Below, one piece after another: positions 47,700 through 59,100 of a stretch of 64,000 bases of DNA (positions within the stretch are counted from its first letter, which is position 1; the number at the start of each line of letters is the position of its first letter). The stretch comes from Paraphoma chrysanthemicola (Eukaryota > Ascomycota > Dothideomycetes > Pleosporales > Phaeosphaeriaceae). A model generated the notes under the pieces. It saw only the letters and a list, made by a program, of their open reading frames with translations, ran no database searches and was not told the DNA's origin. The stretch lies in assembly GCA_020744225.1 (NCBI GenBank), contig JAGMWG010000002.1, positions 1,364,001 to 1,428,000 of the forward strand, in the 5' to 3' direction. The position numbers and the translations under genes are program-made.

Positions 47700-50600
47700 T
47701 CACATCACACCTTCGTAATCCTCCAAGCTCTTCTGCGCGTCTGCTCCACCGTTCTCCCCATCATTCCCCGCTGCAAATATCCTGTCCCCAGTCTTCTCCC
47801 CCATCAAGCACGCCAGCGCCTCTCCAACCTCCTTCAACACATCTCCCGCAACCCCAATCCACTCCTCAAACGTCACGATCTCAATTCCCAACTTCTTCCC
47901 ACCATCCTTTACGAACGCCTGACACTTCCACTCCCTCAGAGGCTCCGCATGCGGATACACTGTCTCAAACTTAGCATCAACCTTCTTTCCTTCAGCATCA
48001 TTTCCGAACGGCATTTCTTCCACCCACTGCGGCGCTTGATGTACCACCGTATCAAACCAGCTAACTTCCTTCTTATCCCAATTCGTGCAATTCTCCACTA
48101 TTTCAGTAAATCCCATGCCTTCGTACGCAGCGGACTCGACGTGCTGGTGCTGCACGAAGTTGAGCAGATCGAGATATGTCCAGCTGGATTTGAACGGCAC
48201 GCGGAACGGAATGTATTGCCATGTAGGTCCGAAGATGCGGTCTGCGTTTGCGGCGCCAATGTTTCGCCCGCTTACGACTTCGCCAAATACAACGTCTTGG
48301 AGACCGAGACGCCGCGCGAGGACGAGGGACCATGCAGCGGTGGGGAGAGATCCGATTGTGATATTGGATGGGCGGGCAGAGATGTCGAATTCGTGGTAGA
48401 TGTCTGCTGCTTTGCGGTGAGTGAGTGGGATGTTCGGCTTCAAGACGGACATTTGTGAGCCGGAGAGGAGTTGTTGCCAGTATGGGATGCTTTGTGGGAT
48501 GTTGTTAAGCACCGTGTGATTGACGTGTTTGCTGAAAGAGATGGTTTCAGGGACTTCGGACCCGGCGTAGAGTGCTGACAGTTGGGCGAAGAGGATCGGT
48601 AGACACATCTCGTCATATTGGGCATGTGAGATGCGGAAGGCGAGTGTTGAAGTACCGGTGGTAGGTGAGGTAAAAAGGGCAAAGGCCACGAAGGATGAGC
48701 CATGCGGCTTGGGTGCTTCGATATCCTTTTGGATGAAGTTTTGCACAAAAGTGCTGATGTCCTCACCATCGGGTACGGTGACCTCGCTGTACGGTACCTG
48801 AAGAGAAGAGAGCACTACACCAAGGTTCTTTTCTCCGTCTAGTACGAATACCGTGCGTAGGACTTCGTTGCGAGCCACGAGCTCCTGGCAGGCTTGTGCG
48901 AGTCTATTGCGATCAATTGGCGTCGTGAACTTGATCAGCTCATATCGCAAAGAGTACCGAGGAAGATCGACGGTGCCTTCGACAGCAAGTTGCTGGAGGG
49001 GACGTAGTGGGTAGATGTTTGTGATCTCCCACTCTGGGTTCTCCAGGTACGAGAACATGCGGTCAGCGCTGTACAGAGACGCATCCTTGCCAAGAGCCGC
49101 ATATGGCGTGTCAATCTGTGCGTCGGATGACGATGATTTAGTCTCTTGTGCAGACGATGCTAGGTCGCCAATCGACTTGCTTTGGAACACTTGAGCGACT
49201 GTGATTTCTAGCCCTTGTGCACGAGCGTCAGACACAAGTCTCATGGCACCAATGGAGTCGCCACCCAGCTCGAAGAAACTGTCCTTTGCGTTGATGTCGC
49301 TCGTTGGCATACCCAAGATGCGACTGAGGAGATCCAGGAACTTGTCCTCCTTCTCGTTCCCGAATGATGAAGCTAGCTCTGCCAGTGACTTGCTCTGGAA
49401 CACTTGAGCCACCGTGATGTTGAAGCCTTGCGCACGCGCATCCGAAACCAGGCGCATCGCGCCAATAGAGTCTCCACCAAGCTCGAAGAAGCTATCGCCC
49501 GGGTTGATGTCACTCTCAGGCATACCTAAGATGCGGCTCAAGAGACCTTGCAACTTCTTCTCGTTCGAAGAGAGTGTGGTCGATTGAGTCAAGACGTTGT
49601 CAGGTGCATGGTCGCTGGCGGGCGACATACCGACGCCGCTGTCACTCATTACGTCCTTTGGCCTCAACTGCAACGCATCTTGCTCTTCTTCGGGGTCAAG
49701 AACGGCTAGATCGCCTAGCTTGCTTTCTGGATTGCCAAGGAATGCCGTGACGATACGATCGAACACAACCAGTACCCTCTCCATTGCTGGTGGGCTGATA
49801 CATTTCGAATCGTAGCTTGCCATGACAAGGAAACCATTCTCATCGAGTGTACAGACAAGCATGAGCGCATACGTGTTGAACTTCAACGCCTCTCGCGCTG
49901 CTTCGGCATCATCGGCAGGGAGGAACTTGTTCGCCGGAGCATCCTCGTATGTGTCACTTCCCCAGTTCTCATCTTCCTTGGGGTGAAGCACAAGGCCGGT
50001 GCGTAGGTCACAAGCAGCCCGAGCATCTTTGCTCAAACGACGAATGTTCTGTAGTCCGAGATGCTCGTGCGGAATCTGCTGCACTGTTTGCGCATGTACA
50101 GCCTGCAGGAAGTCGGAGATAGGACGGTCTAGGCTGAGACGCACACGAACGGGGATGGTAGTGATCATTGGTCCCTCAATTTGCTCGATCCCGTGCACCG
50201 GTGCCGAGCGTCCAGTGAGCGTCTCGCCGAAGATGATATCTGGATGGCCCATGTACAGTGAGGAGACGAGTGACCATGCGCCACGGATGATGGTCGCCAG
50301 AGTGAGCTTCGAATGTGCTGAAGTTGGAACGTTGACATAGTGTTCGAGCAACGAGTCGGCTTGAGTGATGTATCCTGTATGTGGCAGTGGAGGGAATTGG
50401 TGAGGGCTCGCCCCCTCAAGTCGGTTCTTCCAGTAGTCTTTAGCGATTGCAGGATCAAGATTGGTGAGATACTTGATGAAGTGCTTGAACGATGCCGGAC
50501 GACTGGTATCTTGGCCAGTGTAAGCCCTGTTGATCCTCTCAAACACTAACGGCATAGACCAGCCGTCATAAACTGCGTGATGCATCGTGATGATGAAATG

Positions 50601-53600
50601 ACCCTTGTCGGTGGCACCATCTTCAACTACACCATAACGAAAGAGCGCCTTGCCGAGATCCATGGTCTCATTGCGGTCGATCTCAAGGTATCTCGCAACA
50701 TCTGAGCCATGCTCTCGAACAAGCTGTCCGTCTTTGAGAACAACCTGGAAGAGGCCGCGACCAGCGACATTGATGATGCGTGTTCGCATAACGGGCAAGT
50801 CTTCGACAGATGTGTCAAATGCCTTCTTGAGGTTTCGAGCTGCCTCAATCGAAAGTGTAGCCACACGCTGAGCAACGTAAGCGTCATTGAATTTGGCCGA
50901 TAGCGCCATCAAGCCCTCTTGCAGCGGCGTGCACGGGTAGACGTCCTCGACCGATGCTGCGTCAACGCCGCAAAGCTCGGCGCATTCGATCTTTGCTCTT
51001 TTGGCGTCCCAGTCTTTCTCAAGTAAGGATAGAGGTTGCACATCATTGGTCTCCTCTTCTGACAATGGGGTTGCCTTGGCTGCCATAGCGGACAGCGTTG
51101 GGTTCAGCATGATATCTGGCACGTTGAGCACAATCCCATCCTCTCGGGCAGCCGCAACGAGCCTCATGGCACGAAGCGAGTCACCGCCCATACTGAAGAA
51201 GTTGTCATTGGCGCTGAAATCCGCATCACCGCCGAGGACCCTCGCCCAGAGCGGCCCGAGTTTGATCTCCATCTCTGTGGTGGGTTCCTTCTTCTCAGAC
51301 ATCATGGAGTTGAAGCGCCTCAGATCCTGCCGTGTAACCGAAGTGCCAATTTCTCTTAGTCGCTTGCGGTCTGTCTTGCATGATACAAGCAACGGCATCT
51401 TCCATAGTGGAATGTATGCACTCGGTACCATGTATCCCGGAAGATCATTGTAGAGGTGCTTTGTCATTGCTTGCAAAGCTGCTTGGAACTTGTTAGAGAA
51501 GCTGCCAAAAATGTTTCCATCGAGATGGCGCATGCCGCTCTTCTTCTGCTCGACGAGGAAGGCGACGAGTGTTGGCTCGCCACTTCCACCCGGCTTAATG
51601 ACTTCGGTTGCGAGCTGGCAGTCAGATGGCAGGTGCTTCTGCATGTTGTACTCGATCTCTGCGAGCTCTATCCGCTGGCCACGTAGCTTGACCTGTTGAT
51701 CTTGACGCCCGACAAAGATGACTTCGCCATTGCCATCCGGATCGTAGCGCACGAGGTCTCCGGTCTTGTAGATACGTCCATGTCGACCGGGAAAGTTCTT
51801 GCTGCCTTTGGTGAGAAACTCTGGATCGTCGATGAAGACCTCTTTCGTCTTCGCTGGGTTGTTCAGATATCCATCTCCAACGATCGGGCCTTCGATAAGT
51901 AGCTCGCCAACAGCACCAAGTGGCACAAGTTTGTTGTGGTCGCTCGGCTCGGTCAACCACAAGGCACAACCCTTCGCCTTACCCATGGTGATGTATGGCT
52001 TAGACCCTACGTTGGCATTGATTGTGGCTCCGACCGTGCATTCCGAAGGACCGTAGGCATTCACAACACGCGTCTTTTGGGCCCATGATGATGCATCACT
52101 AGCGGAGACACCTTCACCTCCAAGCGCAATTGAGTCAAGACTTTCCAGCAGGTCAACATCTAGGGTACGAGCAACTGATGGAGTCATGCCAGCGAAAGTG
52201 ACACGTAAGTCGCGCATCGCACCGCTCAGATCGTTCATGCGACGCTCTTCGGATGGTGTGCATAATGTTCCTCCATGCGCCAATGTGCAAAGCATCGAGT
52301 CTATGCACACATCGAAAGCATAACTGGCGAAATCCAGAACCCGAGAATGCTCTCGGTAGCCAACGTCATGGGCACGTGGTATCGCTCCGGAAGTGTACTG
52401 ACTGTGCGTGATGATGCAGCCTTTCGGTAAACCCGTGCTCCCGCTCGTGAATTGGATGTACAATGGCGCCGACGGTGAGACCTTCGGTAGGGTAGTCTTC
52501 GGCTGCTGTTCCGCGAAAGGGCTGTACACCTTCTCGAACTTTGACTCTGAGACGGGAATGATGGTTGCTGAAGGCGCTATTCGCGCGCCTAGTGTCGACT
52601 GAGATTTGGCGCAAATGAGAAGTTTCGCATCGATTTGCTGCGTTATCGAGCGCAAGCGCCCTTCCGGTTGTGCTGGATCAAGCAGCGCAAAACATGCACC
52701 AGCCTTCATGACTGCTAAGACGGCGACGGATGTCCACCGGGATTTCTCGAATAGCAAGGGGATAATTTGATTTGGAGAGTCGTCCAACAGTCGAAGGTTC
52801 TGAGCGAGGTTGGTGGAGTAGTCTTCCACCTGGCGGTAGGTGAGGCTACCATCCCATGCTTCAATCGCAATCTTATCTGGTTGTTTTGAAGCCTGCTCCG
52901 AAACCATCTCATGGTGGCAAATCTGAAGATCTGGCTGCATCGGAGTGTTCCAATTCCACAGCTCTTCAAGCTCGTCTGCGGAAATGGAGAGAAACTCCGA
53001 GATTTCGTGCTTCGGGTCATTATGTAGGGTATCAAGAATGGAAGAAAAGAAATGGAGTTGAGACACTGCCTGATGGCGGGACATAGAAGGCGGCAGCCAT
53101 TGCGAAGTAGCACGCAGCGATCCCTGCTGTATGCTGAATGTTGCCTCAAAAGTCCACTGTTGTATATTAGCACGGCACAGGAAGCTATCATAACTTTGTT
53201 CACCTCTTGCTTGGTTCCGTCATTCAAAAATATTGTTGACTGTTCTTGCACGGAGACGTCTGCCGACTTTAAGCTTCCGATCTTGGCCCGCAAGCTCGCA
53301 GCTGTTTTTTGGTTGGCAAGATCGAGATCCGATGTAGCTATACACTGGAGTCGCTCATCACCAGCTCCCTTGACGCCCCAAGTGAACTGATGGAAGGTGT
53401 CGCGCTGATATCTGTGTATCAAAATAGTCCAAGCCGTGAGAACTGTTTCCAGCACATCGTACGATGTTTGGCCACTGGGAAGTTTTACCACAACTTCATT
53501 CGACCTAGACAATTGGCTCTCGCCAGCTGCGGAAATTGAAGTATCTGTACCATCATTTGGAGATGGAGAGATGCCGTTGTTGTATGGCTTCTTCTCGACG

Positions 53601-53797
53601 GGTGCATGGGCAACATTGCCGAATCGCACACCATGGTCACCATTTGGTAGATGCATCTTTTGGGTGTGGCTTGAACGTCGTCTTTTGCGTTCGATATGTT
53701 TTGGTTTGTCTCGAGAATGTGATGGAGGTAAAGAGTGTGAGTCTTCGTTCGCTGAGCGGTCCAAGTCCCAGGCTTTCTCATAGAAGGAGCCAAGCAT
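47700..53797 (-). CDS. siderophore-type nonribosomal peptide synthetase, domain order A-T-C-T-T-C
   Basis: Two exons (53797-53204, 53156-47700) give 2016 residues. The first 280 residues hold a disordered basic start and a remnant of a condensation-like region. The adenylation domain (about 280-800) has all key motifs: FTSGSTGLPKG, NAYGPSECT, YKTGDLVRYDPDG, GRQDQQVKLRGQRIELAEIE and the Lys of CKTDRK. Carrier T1 has its phosphopantetheine Ser near 858 (GGDSLRAM). C1 (about 937-1340) has an intact HHAVYDG at 1057-1063. T2 and T3 follow directly with Ser near 1428 and 1499. The last C domain has SHAQYDE at about 1708-1714 instead of HHxxxDG. It resembles the SidD/NPS6 family that joins acylated N5-hydroxyornithine units into extracellular hydroxamate siderophores, but the second, usually degenerate A domain is missing and a carrier is doubled. 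Confidence 0.9.
49159..49557 (-). repeat. tandem duplicated carrier (T) domain inside the NRPS
   Basis: Two 186-base units, 49372-49557 (T2) and 49159-49344 (T3), are separated by 27 bases. Hand alignment gives 51 of 62 identical residues but only about 139 of 186 identical bases. Most base changes fall at third codon positions. Both keep FFELGGDSIGAMRLV. The duplication is therefore not recent, and both copies have been held by selection on protein. Confidence 0.85.
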
Positions 53798-54122
53798 CGC
53801 GAGAGTGCGTGCTCAGTAGCTCCCCACCTGAGCTCTTGACTGTCAATCAAATACAAGCACTCCACCCACTCGACAAGGTTGTTCCTCCATCGACATCGCA
53901 CATGTCTGCTTCGGCCAAGCCCTGCCGCTTTCGAAATCAGCCCCTCGCGTCATAACACCCACGCTTTGAATGCAGGGTCTGTTGTAGTTATGTTCGCATG
54001 TCGATGAACCGCCTTTGCCTAAGTTGACGCTTGAAGCGACTGGTGGGCGTGGTGCATTATCCCATTTTAGACGTAACAAAAAGTTTGCAACGCCGAAAGC
54101 GCCAATCCCCACATTGTGATCG

Positions 54123-54131
54123 ATCAGATAA
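54123..54131 (+). promoter_or_regulatory. SREA-type GATA site ATCAGATAA
   Basis: Exact match to ATCWGATAA, the consensus for the iron-responsive GATA repressor SREA/SRE1 that silences siderophore genes when iron is plentiful. It lies about 330 bases upstream of the NRPS ATG. A CCAAT box 16 bases before it could bind the CCAAT complex used by HapX, but the exact HapX spacing motif is not met. Confidence 0.7.
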
Positions 54132-54141
54132 TTTGCAGATG

Positions 54142-54150
54142 ATCTGATAA
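54142..54150 (+). promoter_or_regulatory. SREA-type GATA site ATCTGATAA
   Basis: Second exact consensus match, 10 bases after the end of the first, in the same orientation. Closely spaced pairs are a common arrangement for GATA repressors. Confidence 0.7.
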
Positions 54151-54257
54151 CTTTAATTGCACGGCACCATCTCTAGTCTGCATTAAGCCGGGTGCGGACC
54201 TGCCCATTTTGGCTCAAGCGTATGCAGGGTGACATCGACAACGGCACATCATTTTTC

Positions 54258-54266
54258 ATCTGATAA
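54258..54266 (+). promoter_or_regulatory. SREA-type GATA site ATCTGATAA
   Basis: Third exact consensus match, about 460 bases upstream of the NRPS ATG and 950 bases upstream of the GNAT ATG. Confidence 0.65.
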
Positions 54267-54622
54267 CGGCCGATTCTCGGAGTGGAGCGCTAGCAAGCAT
54301 TTGTCGGCATGGGTGCATTCTCCAGACCGTTTGTACGGCAGGTACGTAATGCGCATCGTCCAGGATATGGCAACCTGCGCACCTTTGAGCTTCCCAAAAA
54401 ACCGAAAGGACCGATGTCGTGCTAGTGAGCTGCTGCACGCAACAGTCGCTTTGCATATGCGGACGATCAACTGCTTCGGCGCCGATCACGGCCCAGTGAC
54501 CAGAAAAGTGAAGCAAGTCCACCAGGCAATTTGTTTTGATCGGATGGCTGTGCTTTTGCTACAGTTTTCTGGTGCGCGTACCACTCAAGGATAGCACGAA
54601 GGGGGATATTCGCTTAGGGCGG

Positions 54623-54631
54623 ATCTGATAA
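54623..54631 (+). promoter_or_regulatory. SREA-type GATA site ATCTGATAA
   Basis: Fourth exact consensus match, about 590 bases upstream of the GNAT ATG and 825 bases upstream of the NRPS ATG. Confidence 0.65.
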
Positions 54632-55216
54632 CTCCTTCATCCTCATGATGCGAGGGGGAGGCACAGCGCGACTGACGGCTGAGGCGTCGACCAACCTTTC
54701 GCTAGTGCTTGTGATGTATGTGGCTTGGGTCAATTTTCCGCTGGAGAAGAACTAAGAGTGTGGGGTCTCTCCGCCTCGACTGCCACGAAAAAGAATCGTT
54801 TCGTGTGGTGTTACGTTTTGACTTAGCAAGAAGTGACAACATCCAGGTGTTGCCGTGCATGCGTGGCCTATCGTCCGTGTTTGCTACCCGTGCCAGAGAC
54901 AGTGCGAAATTTTCCGACCCACTCAATACTTCCCTACAAAAAGTGGTGATGCAGCCGAGCCTCGTATAGGCTTGTAGCTTTGGAAGCGCCCGGAAATCTC
55001 TGAGCCTGCATATGCTCACGCCACGAGTCGTTCGATTGTGCATTTCCCGGGACAGTGCATGATATGCGCCAGTGTCCTCTGAGCAAGGAAGGAAGTAGCT
55101 GGTTCTCCGAGGTGCAGTCTGTGGTAAGCCATCATGATGTCTGGTTGGTCAACCGGTTGTGCTCGACTAACTTACCGAAAAGAAATTCAATTCATCGTAC
55201 CCAATTGCTATACGTA

Positions 55217-55998
55217 ATGGGTCTCGTAGTTTTGCCAGCTCTTTCGAGCGACATCAGCGAAGTGTACGATGTTTATTTCGCCGCATTCAGGGATAATGCG
55301 GTCACGAGAGCGCTTTTCCCGAAAGCTTCGGCCAATGACATGACCAATTCGGCATCTGCTTTTAGGTATGAACCTCGACTGCTTTACAAACGGCGTGGGC
55401 TCTGGCCTCGGATCCGTCGCGATGTTGACTAAACTGATGGTGGAGAAGGAAAACACATACTTCTCATGTTAGTCAGTACTGGCCAACAGATCCGACCCAA
55501 TACACACTCAAATGCGTAGACTCTGACTCAGGTGAAATTGTGGGAATGGCGCTGTGGGACATATACTTGAGTCCGAGTACGTGGACGAGACCACAATTGT
55601 CATGGCTGGACGGCGATGAGAAGATACGGGCGGAAAACCTGATCACACCACTTTGGAATGCGAGAGAACATTACTGGATCGGAGAACGATACATCTACTG
55701 CCATGTTATTGCTGTCCATCCTGCACATCAAAGAAAGGGCGTTGGTCAGAAGTTGCTGAATTATGGCATCGGCATAGCACAGCAGGCCAGACTGCCCGTA
55801 TACATCGAGAGCTCGCGAGATGGCATACGATTGTATGAAAAAATGGGTTGTCGTCGAATCAAAAGGCCTTCGAGACCTCAAGCAAGGCCTTCGACAATGG
55901 AGCATTGTGGGAAGGATAAAGTAGATGAGGCGGCGCTTTTCGTCTGGTTTCCATCAGGCGAAGAGAACATTTTGCCAAGACATATCGAGCTAGAATAA
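55217..55998 (+). CDS. GNAT family N-acetyltransferase
   Basis: Two exons (55217-55365, 55473-55998) give 224 residues. The start MGLVVLPALSSDISEVYDVY followed by FAAFRDNAVTRALFP is the usual opening of fungal GNAT proteins. The acetyl-CoA-binding motif A is VIAVHPAHQRKGVGQKLL (Q/R-x-x-G-x-G/A as RKGVGQ), and the motif B region is RLPVYIESSRDGIRLYEKMGC. The protein lies inside the siderophore cluster between the NRPS and the ABC exporter and shares the GATA-rich promoter region with the NRPS. It could acetylate a hydroxyornithine intermediate or the product, or be a bystander; it is not of the SidF/SidL (IucB-like) acyltransferase type. It ends 183 bases before the stop of the ABC gene. Confidence 0.82.
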
Positions 55999-56181
55999 TG
56001 GCATAAGGGTTGTTTGAGTAATTGTATTGTATTATTTTCAGGTTGAATGCCTACATCAAGGCTTGGCAAGATTGCCAGGGCGTGCTCCGATTACTCGTGT
56101 CGATGAAGATTTGGTCAACACCAGAGAACATGAAGACCTAAGGCTTCGTTATAGTATTTTGATTGTCTCGTGATGACAGTA

Positions 56182-59100
56182 TCATCCGAGCATCTGGTGG
56201 AGGGCGTTGACGCGGTAACTCTCGCTACGTTGTACTAACTCTTCATGCTTGCCTTGATCCACAACTTTGCCGCCCTCGACCAGGAAGATCACATCTGCTC
56301 TTGCAATCGTTCGGAGTCTGTGTGCAATTGCGATGACAGTCACACCGTGACCTTTGACAGCTCTCTCAAGACCGAGCTCAAGGGCTCTCTCACTCTCGGC
56401 ATCCAACGCACTTGTGCTCTCGTCGAGTAACAGCAGCTTTGGCTTTCGTACCAGCGCACGGGCGATGGAGAGTCGTTGCCTTTGCCCACCAGACAGCTGA
56501 GAGCCATTGGAACCACAGTCTGTATCGTACCCATGAGGAAGGTCCATGATCGTCTCGTGAATGTTCGCTAGCTTGCACGCTTCATGAATTTCGTCGTCGG
56601 TTGGAATATGACCTGGTCGCGCACCAAGTGATAAGTTGAAACGAATGGTTCCCTGAAACATGACGTTGTCTTGAGGAACGTACGCGATATCATCGCGGAA
56701 AGAAGTGCTACCTTGACGACCAACATCAAAGCCATTGATGAGTATACTCCCAGAGGATGGGAGATAGAACCGCTCTAGCAGTGCAAGCACAGTGCTCTTG
56801 CCGGCACCTGAAGGACCCACCAAAGCACAGAATTGGCCAGGTTGTATGGACAGCGAAAGAGACGTGAGTACAAGTTTGCCTGGACGGGCGGGGTAGGAGA
56901 ATTCCACGTCGCGGAACACGACCCTAGCGCCACCTTGGGCAGACATCGAGGGCTTCGATTCTGCGGATGCTTCGACATCCAGTTGTTTTTCTTCACTGGG
57001 ATCTGGGCCAGACCTGCCAGAAGAAACGCTAGTTCGTGTTCCTAGATCAACGAGTCCACATATGCGCGATATCGCACTCTTCGCCTTGGATATCTCTGGC
57101 GCAAGAGTGAAAAGCTGACCCCATAGCTGGGCTGAGACAAGCATGGCTATCAGAATGATGAAAAACTGAGTCTGAGTGTACCTGCCCTCAATGATATTCT
57201 TGGAGCCCCACCAGTAAGCGAAGGCGTAAATGAAACCACCGCAAGAATTAGCAATAGCTAACCACACGTTGGTCTTGAAGCTTTGTTTAACCATTTCCTT
57301 ACGCGGGGCTCGAAGGGATCGCCGATACGTTTGAAGGATCTCGTCTTCGATCGACAATGCGTGTACGGTTCGGATATTCGACACGGCTTCTATGGTTACG
57401 CCAATCGAAGAAGAGAACGCACCCGCATGCTTGCTGGCAAAGCGACCTATGGCCCGGAGTTGCATGTAGCCAGCTCCCAGGAGTAACGGGACAATGACCA
57501 GACATACGATGGCTATTCTCCATGCCACTATGTGTGACAAAACAATGGCCGCCACGAAATTGACGAGTACCGAAAAGAGGGTGCCGACAATAGAGCCGCT
57601 GAAACCTGCAAGGGAGTTTCCGTCCTTGGTGATATATTCCAGCAGCATCGAAGGACTTCTTCCTTCCGACTCATGCCACTGCAATGGCTGCTGTAAAAGC
57701 GCTTGCAGTGACAGATTGCGAACTTTGTAGATGAGGCGCTCGGAGATGAGGCCAAAGACTGCCCAGCTCGTGAAATTGGCAAAGAACTCGATACACGCGA
57801 GCATGAACCAGAGGCCAGAGAGCAGTTCTCCTCTGGAACGGATGAAGTCTGGGGCATTGCATGGTGACATAGTGCCCATTATGTTTCCAAAGAGCAGTCC
57901 AGACCCCGAATATTGTCCACCAACAATCAACGCCGCGAAGAATGCTAGAACAATAAGGAGCAGATATGGTCGAATAAGTGGCAGCATGGTTTTGGTTATA
58001 GAGCCAGACACAATCGCCCCATCCGGCTGCTTCGAATCGGTAGTATCGTCTGCCTCTTGTGGTAAGGAGACTCCTGCATTGGCTGACTTCAACAGCTGTT
58101 TTTCATCGGCCACTACATCAATGCTGTTGGCATCGAGGCTAGTTCTGGAGCTAGAAGTCGCGCCATCATCCGCCGGCTTGACCGACTGAAGCCGGATCAT
58201 ATCTGCGTACGATCCTTCCAGGATCATCAGCTCATCGTGGGTACCTTGCTCAATAATCTCGCCTTTCTTCATGACGATGATCTTAGCTGCATTTCGGATA
58301 GTGGATAGGCGATGGGCAATGGAGATTACGGTCCGTCCCTCGGAAGCGCGATCAATTGCGGCTTGGATGCGCTGTTCGCTGGCGGAATCAAGTGCTGCAG
58401 TAGCCTCGTCAAGAATGAGAATGCGAGGGTCGCGCACAAGAGCACGAGCGAGTGCTATTCGCTGTTTTTGCCCCCCACTGACTAAACTCCCGCTTGATCC
58501 TACTAGTGTCGCGTAACCAAATTCAAGGCGGTCGATGAAAGAAGCAACATCAGCGAGATCAGCAGCGTGTTGAACCAGGCGAACGATCTCGCTGATCTCC
58601 GCACTTGCAACTGTAGTGAGCTCGGTAAGAGCGTCTCCGCTGCGGACTCTTGCTGTCATGTCGGCAAGCTGACTACTCAATAACGTACTGCTGAGGTGGA
58701 CGTGGGCGGGTGAGTTCACAAGGCCCAATGCAATATTCTCCAAGATCGAACGATCCAGCAACGATGGTTCCTGCTGTACGAGGCTGATGCAGCCGCGTAG
58801 CGATTTGATATTTATGTCTTTCACATTCTGCCCGCCAAAAAGGACGTCACCCTCTTGCGGGTCGTAGAAACGAGTGATTAGACTGGCAATTGTGGACTTG
58901 CCGCTTCCGGACAGACCAACAAGTGCTGTCAGGCGGCCAGCGTCGCAAGTAAGCGATATACTATTCAGAACTGGGTGCTCAGGCCTTGAGGGGTATGTGA
59001 AAGTCACATCACGGAACTCGATAGAGCCAGCCATTTCCGTTGGATCCCCTGAGGCTGTTGACATATTATCGATGGTTGGCTGGGTTTCGATGTCTTTGCG

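Larger units (their letters stand above)
53798..55216. promoter_or_regulatory. divergent promoter region of NRPS and GNAT genes with four iron-GATA sites
   Basis: 1.4 kb between head-to-head genes. It holds four exact ATCWGATAA sites (listed separately) and a CCAAT box at 54102-54106, 16 bases before the first of them. No coding region is supported. Confidence 0.65.

Noticed and set aside
47655..48458. Open frame of 267 codons on the plus strand at the NRPS 3' end
   Set aside because: It is antisense to the last condensation domain and has no recognisable domain.
54102..54121. Possible HapX/CCAAT-complex composite site near the first GATA site
   Set aside because: A CCAAT box is present, but the base triplet 12 bases downstream is ATC, not the RWT required by the composite motif I know.
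55055..55216. N-terminal extension of the GNAT gene from 55055
   Set aside because: The added 54 residues have no resemblance to GNAT proteins, whereas the ATG at 55217 gives the usual family start.
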